64,000 bases of DNA. Source: an uncultured Verrucomicrobiales bacterium. Lineage in GTDB: Bacteria > Verrucomicrobiota > Verrucomicrobiia > Verrucomicrobiales > Akkermansiaceae. A program made the position numbers and the translations under genes. The stretch spans positions 1-64,000 of the forward strand of contig CALGJQ010000013.1 of the NCBI GenBank assembly GCA_937928545.1. The letters are read 5' to 3'. This document shows positions 35,367-44,383 of this stretch, one piece after another (positions within the stretch are counted from its first letter, which is position 1; every line of letters starts with the position of its first letter). The notes beneath the pieces were generated by a model. The model was not told the origin of the DNA. It did no database searches and saw only the letters and a program-made list of their open reading frames with translations.

Positions 35367-37697
35367 TTACCAGACTTGTTGGAGTTCTCGGATGGGGAGC
35401 CAGAAGCTTGTGTCAGACGTGACGATGTGGGCATGGGTGGCATTGGTCTCAGTGACGCGGACGATTTGTCCGGCGCGGAAGGCGGGGAAATTCCAGTCGG
35501 GAGTGCCGGCGGTGGGTTCGCGCGGGAGTTCATCGGCGACGACCATGTATTGTTCAGAAGCGTAATCGTGGCTTTGTCTCCAAGCTGCGGTGCCTAGTAA
35601 GATGAGGGAGAGAAGGATGAGGGTGATGCCGGGCCAGAGGGGAAGCGGGCGGAGCTTGCGGATGGCGAGGTAGAAAAAGGAAAAGACCCAAATTCCAGAG
35701 GCGACGATGATCCATTGATCGGGGCGGAGGCTGAGGAAACGGTTGCGGGCTACGGTGAGATCGCCCATGCGCTCGCGGATGGAGGTCATGAGTTTGTGGG
35801 TTTTCCCATCGAGAGGTCTTAAAAGAAGGGCGGTGTGGCAAGCGGCGCGAGCCCGTGCTGCTTCTCCGGCGGCGAGGTGGGTCTGGGCGAGGTTGAAGTA
35901 AAGCGAAGCGCGGTTTGGGTCTTCGTTGATGAGGGATTGATAGCTCGCAATGGCTTGGCTGTAATTGCCATCAGCGTGAAAGGCGTTGGCTTCATCGAGG
36001 GTGAGGGCGCGGAGATTTGAGAAGCAGAGAACGACTAAGAGCGAAAGCTTGGCGAGTTGAGTTGCTAGGGCTTTGAAGTCGACTGGTCTCGCGGTGGTGG
36101 AGAAGGATGACTCGGCGTGCGTGATCAGGCTGGCGGCGAGGTCGGGTTGATCGAGGGCTTCGGCGACTTCGCGCGTGGTGGCTCCCGCGGGGAGTTTGAG
36201 CTGAGTGCGAAGGATGGGGAGGAGGTCCTTGTCGATACTTTCAGGGGTGCCTTTTCCCGATTTGTAGTTGGCGATGAGCTTCTTGAAAAGACGCTCTCGT
36301 TCTTGCGCTTCAGGATCGCGGGCGTCGTGGCGTTTTTTGAGGAAGCCGAAGAGGAAGGGGAGAAAGGGGGCGAGGGCAAAGGCGCCGAAGGTGAGGGCAG
36401 GAAGGTTGAGGAGGACGGGACGGGTGATGGATTTCCCTAGATTGCGACGAGGGGTTAAGGTGGAAGCGACGTCAGTAAATCCAGGGAGAACGATGGTGGG
36501 GGTGATTTCGTGGTAGCGCCATTGGTCGCCAACGGTATCAAAGGAAGCGAGAGTGATGGCGGGGAGGGTGCCGACTTTCCCGGTGGGGAGGAGGGTTTGT
36601 TCGAAGTCGCCTTCCCAGAATTGGTAGTTATCGCCGACGCGCGGTTGGAACTCGGTGCCGACAGATGGGAAGCCATCGGCGGAGAGGTCGAAGTCGTTTC
36701 GGAGGTCAGGGTTCCCTTGGCCGGTGATGCTAATGTTGATAGAAAGAGGCTTGGCTTCCTGCGGCTGGCGAGGACGGATTTGGCTTTCTAATTGCCAGTC
36801 TCCGATGAGTCCGGTGTCGATGGCTTGATCATTTGGAAGGGTTGGGATGGGAAGGACTTCGATCTCGAAAGGAAGGACGTGGGTGCGAAGGCGGGAGCGG
36901 GAGCCGGAGGTTCCGAGGGTGGCACTGAGGTGGCCGGAAGTGGTGCCGAGTTTTGTGAAGTAAAGGCGGGCTTGGTAGGATCGTACGTAGTAGGCGGTTC
37001 CTTCGTATTCGAGTTCAGTTTCGCGATAGGTGTCTCGGCTGTCGTAAGGATGACGACGATTGAAAAGGGAGCTTCGTCGTGAGTCAGCGAAGATATCGGA
37101 TCTTGAGGAGAGGAAGTAGTCGCTGGGGTAGGGCTTGCGAGCTTCCTCGCGAGTGAAAGGGTGCCACTGACCACCAATCACGCGGTTTGAGGGGGGGGAG
37201 AAGTAAGGGCCGACGGAGTAGTTTTCTTTTTTCTTGCTGACGAGTTCTACGAATTTGATTTCGACTGCTTCGCCAAGGTGGACTTGCTTTGGGATTTCGA
37301 TCTGATCGTTCCAGAAGACTTCGAGGCGGGTGTCGGTTTTGGAGGCCCCATTGCTGATGACGCGGATGTTATCGATCCGGACAAAGAACTCTTTGTTTTC
37401 TAAAACGATTGGAATGGGTGGGAATTCGATGAGGCCGGGAGAGGTGGCGATGAACTCGATGCGATTCTCGGTCTGCATTTCGCGGCGCATGTTATTTTGA
37501 AGGCGCACGCTGGAGTATCCTAGCCAAGTGATTTTGGGATGATCGGGGAGGTCGCCTAGTTCGAGTTCGGCTTGGGTGATGATGCTGATTCGCTGAATCT
37601 GGTGGTCGGCAATGACATCCGGAGGTGGGATAAGCTTCATGTTCTGAGCTGACACATGGAGCGAGCTCAGGACGAGGATGAGAAGGAAGCGAATCAT
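35367..37697 (-). CDS. batD: BatD-BatE fusion protein (oxygen-tolerance family, TPR, SH3)
   Basis: 776 residues from MIRFLLILVLSSLHVSAQ (CAT 37695-37697), a signal peptide. The longer frame reaching 38276 overlaps the BatB/C gene and is rejected. Residues 20-430 are BatD-like beta domains (ITWLGYSSVRLQNN, FEIEVLPIPTLP, ISITGQGNPDLRNDF). A TM segment lies near 440-460, a cytoplasmic helical part follows, then TM (LSLLVVLCFS), TPRs (AFHADGNYSQAIASYQSLINEDPNRASLYFNLAQ), two more TM segments and an SH3-like end (AGQIVRVTETNATHAHIV). So BatD is joined to BatE. Bat proteins are membrane complexes linked to MoxR; their role is unsettled. Confidence 0.9.
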   Translation of the reverse strand: MIRFLLILVLSSLHVSAQNMKLIPPPDVIADHQIQRISIITQAELELGDLPDHPKITWLGYSSVRLQNNMRREMQTENRIEFIATSPGLIEFPPIPIVLENKEFFVRIDNIRVISNGASKTDTRLEVFWNDQIEIPKQVHLGEAVEIKFVELVSKKKENYSVGPYFSPPSNRVIGGQWHPFTREEARKPYPSDYFLSSRSDIFADSRRSSLFNRRHPYDSRDTYRETELEYEGTAYYVRSYQARLYFTKLGTTSGHLSATLGTSGSRSRLRTHVLPFEIEVLPIPTLPNDQAIDTGLIGDWQLESQIRPRQPQEAKPLSINISITGQGNPDLRNDFDLSADGFPSVGTEFQPRVGDNYQFWEGDFEQTLLPTGKVGTLPAITLASFDTVGDQWRYHEITPTIVLPGFTDVASTLTPRRNLGKSITRPVLLNLPALTFGAFALAPFLPFLFGFLKKRHDARDPEAQERERLFKKLIANYKSGKGTPESIDKDLLPILRTQLKLPAGATTREVAEALDQPDLAASLITHAESSFSTTARPVDFKALATQLAKLSLLVVLCFSNLRALTLDEANAFHADGNYSQAIASYQSLINEDPNRASLYFNLAQTHLAAGEAARARAACHTALLLRPLDGKTHKLMTSIRERMGDLTVARNRFLSLRPDQWIIVASGIWVFSFFYLAIRKLRPLPLWPGITLILLSLILLGTAAWRQSHDYASEQYMVVADELPREPTAGTPDWNFPAFRAGQIVRVTETNATHAHIVTSDTSFWLPIRELQQVW

Positions 37698-37716
37698 GAG
37701 GTGTTCTTCTAATACG

Positions 37717-40302
37717 CTAGTGTTTCTTGCTGCGAGGGACACGTTGGTTACGGCGGAGGTTTTCACGCCGCATGCGATCCATGAGACGGCCGCGCAGGTC
37801 GCCACTTTCTTTTTCGGAGCGGCGGAGGTTACTTTCGGTATCGTCTCCATCTTCTTCTCCTCCTCCTCCTTCTTCCTCGGGCTCATCTCCTGTCGCGCGG
37901 CCAGGATTTTCCCCATCAGGTTTGTCGCCTTGAGGGTTATCACCGTTTTCGCCTTTTCTTCCCTGATCTTTTTGGCGGCCACCTTTGCCTTCTCCTTCAC
38001 TTTCGCCGCCTTCTTGTCCCTCTTCTTGAGGTTCGCCTTCACCGGGGCTTTGTTGTTGAGGTTGTTGCTGCTGAGGGTCGATGAGGTGGTCGAGGGCGTC
38101 TTGAATATGTTGCTGGGCGGTGCGGAGTTCGCGCTCGCGGTGAGGGGAAGGGGCGAGGGCGATGTCTTCTGCGGCGAGGCGGTAATCTTCGAGGCCTTCT
38201 TCGGGGAGGATGGTGGGCGTGTCTTTAATAGCTTCAGCCTTTGCGATGAGGTCTTGAATGCTTGAGACAGAATCATCGATGGCGAGTTTGTTGACTTCCA
38301 TGCGAGTGGTCACTTCACGGTCGAGGCTGTCGGCGAAACGGGTTTCTTGCTCGAGGGTGGCGGAGGTGTTTTCGACTGCACTTTGATAAGTTTCGAGGAA
38401 ATTAATGTAGGCCTGAACGCGGTTACGGTTTTGATAGGCGAGGGCGAGGTTTGAGCTAATTTCCTCGTCATTTGGTTTGAGTGGGATGGCGTTTTTGTAG
38501 ATGCCGAGAGAGTTTTCGAGCGAGCGTTTTGCCTTGTTCAAGACTTTGAGAGGGGGGCTCTTTTCCTTCATCGCCATCATCATGAGCTCTCTTTGAGATT
38601 CGGGGATGAGGGAGCGACCTTTCCGGTGGTGAAGGAGGGCAAGTTTCAGGCGAGCGGCAAAGACGAGGTCGGATCGGTCGACGGGAGCGGCGCTAGCAGC
38701 GCGGTTGTAGAGGTCGATGAGGAGTTTGAAGCGGTCCTTTGATTCGAGGGTGAGGTTTGGTTCCGCTTTCTCGAGTTCGAGTGCTTTGTTGTAAAAACCT
38801 ACGCTTTGCTGGGCGGGTGAGAGGTCCTGGGATTCGAGCGCTTTGCGGATTTCTTCGGGGAGGTAGTCGACCGAGGCGGCGGAGTCTGAAGCGCTTTCTT
38901 CACCGGCGAGGATGGCGTCGGCGCGTTTGATCCAAGCGGCGGGGCCATCGGTGTCGTGAGTGAGAGTGCCGAGGATATTTTCCTGAGCGTCGAGAAAGAC
39001 CGCCATGGGGTAGCTTTCAACGCCGAGTTTTCTAGCAAGAACTCGGCGGACATTTCGTTCTTCTTCAGCGAGTCCAACACGGGGGAGGTCGATGACGGTG
39101 CGGATGACTTTGGTTTCGGCCCAGTTTTTAAAAACTTGGTGGCTTAGAATCTCGCGTTCGAAGGTGATGGAAAGTTGCGACCAATCAGAGCCGGTGAAGA
39201 TGGCGAGGAGGGGGAGTTCTTCTTCTTTGGCAAGATCAAGAGCCTCGGTGTAGGAGTCGGCGATTTGAGCTTGGGTAGACTGGGGGAGAAAGAGGGAGAT
39301 GGCTAGAGCTGCGGTCAGGGGTCGCCAGATCTTGGTGCGGAGTGGAAGGAAGAGATGGATCATAAGACAGAGGAGTGCGAGTGAGAGGGGCCAGGCGTAG
39401 AGATCGAGAGGGCGTTCAAAGACTTCGGCGGCGATATTTTCGCCATTGAGTTCGATGGCATCGACACGACTGCTGAGTTCAGCGACTTGAGCGTCAACTT
39501 CCTTTGGTGAAGCGGCAAGGAAGAGGCCATTTGTTGAATCGGAAAGGTTTCTGAGGGTTGAGTGATCCGCTTTGGTGGTGAGATTGTTAGAGGGGACATT
39601 TGCATCGATGCCGTCGAGTCCGAGGGCGACAGCGAGGACGGGGACTTGAGATTTTTTGAGCAAGGCGAGGACTTCTTTTGGTTCACGGCCGGTGACGTTA
39701 TCGCCATCGGAAAGGACGATGACGGCGGAGCCGGGTGGGGGTTCCTCGGTGAGGAGGTGTTGGGCTTCGCGGATTGCGGAATCAATATCGGTGCCGCCCA
39801 CGGGAATGTCGCCGGGGTTGATCTGATTGACTTTGGAGAGGAGGATGGTGCGGTCCAAGGTGACGGGGCTCTCGGTGAAAGTAGCGCCGGCGAAGGAGAC
39901 GAGCCCGATGCGGTCGGTGGGGCGTTTGTTGATGAACTCGCGGAGGAGGAGCTTGGCGGCCTCGATCCGGCTGATGCCGTCGGCGTCGACGGCGGTCATG
40001 GAGTTTGAGATGTCGAGGAGGACGACGAGGTTTTTGGCGGGGCGTCGGTGTTCGCTGATTTCGGTGCCGCCGATGGGGCGAAGGACGGCGAGGAGGGCGA
40101 GGATGAGAGCGGCAAGGAGAACGGCGGCGAGGATGCGACGGCGGATGGGGCCGGCATTTGAGCGGAGGTTGCAGTGCTCGGCATCTTGAGTGAGGAGGGC
40201 GATGGCGCGGCGACGTTGAGAGAATGCCCAGTAGGCCGCGAGGAGGGAGATGATGAGCAGCGGGAGAACCCAGATGAGGTGATTGAGGGAGAGTAATTCC
40301 AT
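37717..40302 (-). CDS. batB: BatB-BatC fusion with thioredoxin-like insert lacking CxxC
   Basis: 861 residues. Two TM segments (about 8-27, 57-75), a VWA domain with MIDAS DISNSM (about 96-101) and the T/D of GGTDIDSAI, and a third TM pair (about 300-345). Then comes a thioredoxin-like domain (about 350-470) with IFTGSDWSQLSITFEREIL, where related proteins have G-S-D-W-C-x-x-C; both Cys are gone. TPRs (about 495-640, YKNAIPLKPNDEEISSNLALAYQNRN) correspond to BatC. The tail (about 740-861) is low complexity, rich in Gln, Gly and Glu, and ends basic. It sits between batA (11 bases) and batD/E (19 bases). Confidence 0.9.
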   Translation of the reverse strand: MELLSLNHLIWVLPLLIISLLAAYWAFSQRRRAIALLTQDAEHCNLRSNAGPIRRRILAAVLLAALILALLAVLRPIGGTEISEHRRPAKNLVVLLDISNSMTAVDADGISRIEAAKLLLREFINKRPTDRIGLVSFAGATFTESPVTLDRTILLSKVNQINPGDIPVGGTDIDSAIREAQHLLTEEPPPGSAVIVLSDGDNVTGREPKEVLALLKKSQVPVLAVALGLDGIDANVPSNNLTTKADHSTLRNLSDSTNGLFLAASPKEVDAQVAELSSRVDAIELNGENIAAEVFERPLDLYAWPLSLALLCLMIHLFLPLRTKIWRPLTAALAISLFLPQSTQAQIADSYTEALDLAKEEELPLLAIFTGSDWSQLSITFEREILSHQVFKNWAETKVIRTVIDLPRVGLAEEERNVRRVLARKLGVESYPMAVFLDAQENILGTLTHDTDGPAAWIKRADAILAGEESASDSAASVDYLPEEIRKALESQDLSPAQQSVGFYNKALELEKAEPNLTLESKDRFKLLIDLYNRAASAAPVDRSDLVFAARLKLALLHHRKGRSLIPESQRELMMMAMKEKSPPLKVLNKAKRSLENSLGIYKNAIPLKPNDEEISSNLALAYQNRNRVQAYINFLETYQSAVENTSATLEQETRFADSLDREVTTRMEVNKLAIDDSVSSIQDLIAKAEAIKDTPTILPEEGLEDYRLAAEDIALAPSPHRERELRTAQQHIQDALDHLIDPQQQQPQQQSPGEGEPQEEGQEGGESEGEGKGGRQKDQGRKGENGDNPQGDKPDGENPGRATGDEPEEEGGGGEEDGDDTESNLRRSEKESGDLRGRLMDRMRRENLRRNQRVPRSKKH

Positions 40303-40313
40303 GGGATCTAAGT

Positions 40314-41348
40314 TTATGAAATTTCGCGCAGGAGGGTGTGGCGGAGGAGGAAGGCGAGGGCGAGGGCGATGACGCCAGCGATGAGAATTTTGGGGTAAAG
40401 GTCGCGCTGGTAGACGAGAGCGGGGGTCTTTTTTGAGGTGGTTTCGAGGGAGTCGATGGTGTTCATGACTTCTTCAAATCCTTGGTTGTCTTTGGCGCGG
40501 AAGAAGCGTCCGTTGGTGATGGCGGCGATCTTTTCGAGGTTGCGAGTGTCGAAGCGGATGAGGGCACCGATGCGGGCGAGGCTTTCGAGGAGGTAAGGGT
40601 CGTCACTCCCGATGCCGACGGTGTGAATGGTGATATCTTGGGAGCGGGCTGCTTCGGCAGCGGTGACGGGGGTGAAGATTTCGTCGGTCACGGTGTGGTC
40701 GCCATCGGTGATGAGGACCATGGTGCGGCGGGTTTCGTTGTAGTCTTTCAGTGCTTTGATCCCGGCGGCAATGCCTCCGGCGATGTTGGTGCCTCGTTCG
40801 TTGGTATAGAGGAGGGAGTTTTCGAGCTGATTGACGTAGGCGATGAGGTAGTCGTGATCGGGTGTGGGGGTGACGACGGGGTAGCCATCGTGACCAAAGA
40901 TGACGAGGCCTATACGGTCCCCAGAGCGGCGTTTGATGAAGCGAATGATCTGGTCGCGAGCAACGCCGAGGCGATCTTTGATGCGGCCTTCGCGGATGGC
41001 TTCGCGGACCTCGTCGTCATGCATCGAGGAGTCTGGGTCGAAGGCGTCCATGCTGTTCGAGTAGTCGAGAACGAGCATGATGTCGGTGCCTTCCTTGATG
41101 CTGGGCATGAGTTCGACATCTGATTGAGGGCGAGCGAGGGCGATGATGAAGGCACTGGCAGCGAGAGCTTCTAAGAGGAGGAGGATGTGACGAGGGGCGA
41201 AGAACTTGGAAGGAGCTCCGCCGGTGTAGTGATCGGTGGACGATACGGCGATGGAGGCGGGGACACTAAACCAACGCCAGATGAGACCGCCGATGAGAGG
41301 AAGCCAAAGCCAGAGGACGTGAGGATGCGCGAAGATGATATCAGACAT
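40314..41348 (-). CDS. batA: BatA, VWA-domain membrane protein
   Basis: 344 residues from MSDIIFAHPHVLWLWLPLIGG (CAT 41346-41348); a longer frame to 41444 overlaps the upstream gene. TM segments are at about 8-22, 55-72 and 320-338. The VWA domain has MIDAS DYSNSMDAF (about 93-101), GTNIAGGIAAGIKAL with the Thr, and LITDGDHTVTD. Its start overlaps the preceding accessory gene stop by 8 bases. BatA and BatB are the paired integrin-like subunits of Bat systems, activated by a MoxR ATPase encoded at the head of this operon. Confidence 0.93.
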   Translation of the reverse strand: MSDIIFAHPHVLWLWLPLIGGLIWRWFSVPASIAVSSTDHYTGGAPSKFFAPRHILLLLEALAASAFIIALARPQSDVELMPSIKEGTDIMLVLDYSNSMDAFDPDSSMHDDEVREAIREGRIKDRLGVARDQIIRFIKRRSGDRIGLVIFGHDGYPVVTPTPDHDYLIAYVNQLENSLLYTNERGTNIAGGIAAGIKALKDYNETRRTMVLITDGDHTVTDEIFTPVTAAEAARSQDITIHTVGIGSDDPYLLESLARIGALIRFDTRNLEKIAAITNGRFFRAKDNQGFEEVMNTIDSLETTSKKTPALVYQRDLYPKILIAGVIALALAFLLRHTLLREIS

Positions 41349-42312
41349 CGGAGGAGTCGGGTTGAGGGGTGGTGGCTTTGACGAAGGAGCGGATGAGGTC
41401 GAGCGACTTTGGGGCTTCGCTTTCGTGCGGAAGGTGGTCGGCAAACTTCACGGCGTCGGCGAGCTTTGCGAAGGAGCCGAGTTCGTCGACATTATCAGTC
41501 TGGATTTTCGGGTGATTGCGGAGGACTTGGATGAACTCGGCGGAAGTCTTCGAACGCGCGCGGACGGAGTAGCGATCGGAGGTGTATTGTTTGAGAATGT
41601 CGGTGAGCTTTGAGTAAAAGGGAACGGGCTGAGACTTGGGGTCGAGTTGATCCAATTTGGCGAGAGCCTTTTCCCAAGCGGGAGTGGTTTTGATGACTCC
41701 GGTGCGCTTGAGGACAAAATAGAGAATGGGGAGAAGAAGGAGGGCGAGGAGAGCCCAAAGCCAAGGGCTCTTTTTATCTTCATCTTCAGAGCTGAGTTCC
41801 GGCTCGGGTTCGAGTGCTTCTTCGGTGAGGAAGTCCTCGGGATTGTGTGGAGTCTCAGGGATATTTTCGGGCGAGATCAGAGTGAGGGGTGGGAGGGGAA
41901 GGGTGACAGAGTTGGGCGAGACTCTTTTGGTCGATTTGATGGGGAATGAGGCGGTGAGGCCATTGAGAGATTTTGTGTCGGTTGCGACGAAGGGAACTTT
42001 GAGGTGCCAAGTGCGCTGGCCTGAAAGGGTAAGGGAGCCTTTGCGGAGAGTGGCTTTTTCAGGGACGGGGACGAGGAAGGGGGGATAGCTGAGGGGCGAG
42101 GGCTTGACGATTTCACGATGCCAAGGAGCGGAGATGGTGAGGTCGAGATGAGCAGCATGGCCGAGGACGAGTTCGCTTTGGTCCCACGAGCTGTCGCTGA
42201 GAGTAGGGCGTTCGTTTTTTTGCCAGACGCGGAAGAAGACAAAGCCGATCGCTAGCCCGACGAGAAGGAGGGCGAGGAGGAGGAACTTGAGGATGGTGAA
42301 GGGAGACTTCAT
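41341..42312 (-). CDS. Bat operon accessory protein with two TM segments (DUF4381-like C-terminus)
   Basis: 323 residues. TM1 at about 8-28; a periplasmic beta-rich part of about 150 residues (ELVLGHAAHLDLTISAPWHR, SGQRTWHLKVPFVAT), then an acidic stretch, TM2 at about 184-203 (PWLWALLALLLLPILYFVL) and a cytoplasmic helical end (AWEKALAKLDQLD, FYSKLTDILKQYTSDRYSVRARSKTSAEFI). The last part resembles DUF4381-type proteins that sit between DUF58 and VWA genes in MoxR/Bat clusters. The start overlaps the DUF58 stop by 4 bases. Role unknown. Confidence 0.82.
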   Translation of the reverse strand: MKSPFTILKFLLLALLLVGLAIGFVFFRVWQKNERPTLSDSSWDQSELVLGHAAHLDLTISAPWHREIVKPSPLSYPPFLVPVPEKATLRKGSLTLSGQRTWHLKVPFVATDTKSLNGLTASFPIKSTKRVSPNSVTLPLPPLTLISPENIPETPHNPEDFLTEEALEPEPELSSEDEDKKSPWLWALLALLLLPILYFVLKRTGVIKTTPAWEKALAKLDQLDPKSQPVPFYSKLTDILKQYTSDRYSVRARSKTSAEFIQVLRNHPKIQTDNVDELGSFAKLADAVKFADHLPHESEAPKSLDLIRSFVKATTPQPDSSDV

Positions 42313-43175
42313 CGACGAGAAATGCGGCGCTGAAAGAGAGAGATGATGGAGGGGAGGTAGTCGGTCGCAGTGTCGAGCGGGACGTAGTCGATGCCGGCGC
42401 GGCGGCAGGTCGAGGCGACTTCTTCGGCGGCTTGCGAGCTGCGTTCCGTGAGTGCTTTTGCGTCTTTGCGAGTGAGGCGAGTGACCTTTCCGCTTTCGAG
42501 ATCGCTGATTGAGAGAGCTGGGATATTGGGAAGCTCTCGTTCGATGGGATCAGAGATGTGGAGAAGGATGACTTCGTGTTTCCGAGCGAGGGCGCGGAGA
42601 GGCTTAGAGAAGTCTGGCGTGATGAGGTCGCTTAAGATGAAGACGATGGAGCGCTTTAAGGTAGTTTTTAAAAGGTGTTCGATTCCTCCCGCGAGATCGG
42701 TGTTTGGAGACTCGGGTTCAAAGGCAAGGAGCTCGCGGATCATGCGAAGGACGTGACGGTGGCCGCGAGCGGGATCGAGTTGAAGCTCTTCCTGATCGGA
42801 GTAGAGGAGGAGGCCAACTTTGTCTTTATTGAGAGTGGCGGAGAAAGCAAGGACGGCGGCGACTTCGGCGGTGAATTCGGCTTTAGTGGTCGCGCCGGAG
42901 CCGAACTGGCCGGAGGCTGAGCGATCGACGAGGAAGAAGACGTTTTGTTCGCGTTCTTCGGTGAAGAGTTTGATGTAAGGGGAGCCGAGGCGGGCGGAGA
43001 CGTTCCAGTCGATGGAGCGCATTTCGTCACCTTCTTGGTATTCGCGGATTTCGGCGAACTCGATTCCGCGTCCTTTGAAGGAGGCGTGCCAAGCTCCGGC
43101 GGTGCGGTTTTGCACGATGCGTCGGCTCCGGATTTCGATCCGGCGAACCTTTTCCATTAACTCTGAAGCCAGCAT
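42309..43175 (-). CDS. DUF58 domain protein (MoxR-associated)
   Basis: 288 residues. RRIEIRSRRIVQNRTAGAWHASFKGRGIEFAEIREYQEGD, DEMRSIDWNVSARLGSPYIKLFTEEREQNVFFLVDRSAS are the standard DUF58 blocks, with a VWA-like core (ACFFLVDRS as MIDAS-like position D-R-S-A-S). Such proteins are always next to MoxR ATPases. The gene starts 6 bases after moxR and overlaps the next gene by 4 bases. Confidence 0.94.
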   Translation of the reverse strand: MLASELMEKVRRIEIRSRRIVQNRTAGAWHASFKGRGIEFAEIREYQEGDEMRSIDWNVSARLGSPYIKLFTEEREQNVFFLVDRSASGQFGSGATTKAEFTAEVAAVLAFSATLNKDKVGLLLYSDQEELQLDPARGHRHVLRMIRELLAFEPESPNTDLAGGIEHLLKTTLKRSIVFILSDLITPDFSKPLRALARKHEVILLHISDPIERELPNIPALSISDLESGKVTRLTRKDAKALTERSSQAAEEVASTCRRAGIDYVPLDTATDYLPSIISLFQRRISRR

Positions 43176-43181
43176 GGAGAT

Positions 43182-44195
43182 CTATGGAGTGCGAAGGGTA
43201 TCGAGGAGTTGTTTGATGATGGCGTCGGTGTCCATGTCCTCGGCTTGCGCTTCATAGGAAGGGATGATGCGGTGGCGAAGGATGTCTGGGGCGATGGCTT
43301 TGACGTCCTCTGGAAGAACGTGGGCGCGGCCATCGAGGAAGGCTAAACAACGTGCTCCGCGGATGAGTTGGATGGTGGCTCGCGGGGAGGCACCGGCGGT
43401 GATGAGGGGATCGAATGCCGAGAGGTCGAGGCCGGATTGGCGTTCCGAGAGTTGGGTGCGGCCTTCTTCACGCGTGGCGAAGACGATATCGAGAATGTAG
43501 TCTTCGATCTTGGGATCGACGTGGATCTCATTGATCAAAGCGCGAGCAGAAGAGACTGTGGCGAGATCGGTGACAGCGGAGGCCGAAGGTATTGACATGG
43601 TCGATGACATGCGGCGGAGGACCTCGCGCTCTTCGTCACGCTCCGGATAGCCGACGATGACCTTCATCATGAAGCGATCCATTTGTGCTTCGGGGAGAGG
43701 GTAAGTTCCCTCTTGGTCGAGCGGGTTTTGAGTCGCCATGACGAGGAAGGGATCGGGGAGCTTGCGAGTCTCGCCACCGAGGGTGACTTGCTTTTCTTGC
43801 ATGGCCTCAAGAAGGGCCGACTGAACCTTGGCAGGAGCGCGGTTGATTTCGTCAGCGAGAAGGAGGTTGGTGAAAACAGGGCCTTCTTTGGCTGTAAATT
43901 CTTGGGTGCCGGGATTGTAAATATGGGTGCCGATGACGTCGGCGGGGAGGAGGTCGGGAGTGAACTGAATCCGTCCGAAGCGGGCGGAAAGAGTTTGGGA
44001 GAGAGTGTTGACGGCGAGAGTCTTAGCTAATCCGGGAAGGCCTTCGACGAGGAGGTGGTTCCCTGTGAGAAGGCAGACCAACATGCGATCGACAAGGTGG
44101 GTTTGCCCGATGAGGACGCGGGAGATTTCTTGTCGGAGAGGGGCTACGAAAGCAGAGCGAGTCTGGATTTCAGCTGAGAATTCTTCGGGTGTCAT
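43182..44195 (-). CDS. moxR: MoxR-family AAA+ ATPase
   Basis: About 337 residues from MTPEEFSAEIQ (CAT 44193-44195); the frame is open to 44261. Walker A is in EGLPGLAKTLAVNTLSQ, Walker B in LLLADEINRAPAKVQSALLEAMQE, sensor 1 in FLVMATQNPLDQEGTYPLPEAQMDRF, and the C-terminal lid in SPRATIQLIRGARCLAFLDGR. MoxR proteins act as chaperone-like activators of VWA-domain partners, here BatA and BatB. First gene of the minus-strand operon; the spacer to the divergent propeller gene is 188 bases and should hold the promoter. Confidence 0.95.
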   Translation of the reverse strand: MTPEEFSAEIQTRSAFVAPLRQEISRVLIGQTHLVDRMLVCLLTGNHLLVEGLPGLAKTLAVNTLSQTLSARFGRIQFTPDLLPADVIGTHIYNPGTQEFTAKEGPVFTNLLLADEINRAPAKVQSALLEAMQEKQVTLGGETRKLPDPFLVMATQNPLDQEGTYPLPEAQMDRFMMKVIVGYPERDEEREVLRRMSSTMSIPSASAVTDLATVSSARALINEIHVDPKIEDYILDIVFATREEGRTQLSERQSGLDLSAFDPLITAGASPRATIQLIRGARCLAFLDGRAHVLPEDVKAIAPDILRHRIIPSYEAQAEDMDTDAIIKQLLDTLRTP

Positions 44196-44383
44196 AAATT
44201 GGTAACGGGAATTGAGAGATTTGCTTTCAGTTAGGGTAGCATCGTGGCTGAAAAGAGCCACTGTGCAATTGGGGAATTACATGGAGGAAGCGACAAGAAG
44301 GCGTGTTTTTTCTAGGAAAGATCGTTGAAAGGAAAAATTTTGAGACTTGGTGCCCGTGGAGGGAGTTTGCTAGCGTTATAGCC

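Noticed and set aside
37698-38276. N-terminal extension of the BatD/E frame to 38276
   Set aside because: It overlaps the BatB/C coding region and is a low-complexity Ser/Lys/Ala shadow; a clear signal peptide starts at 37697.
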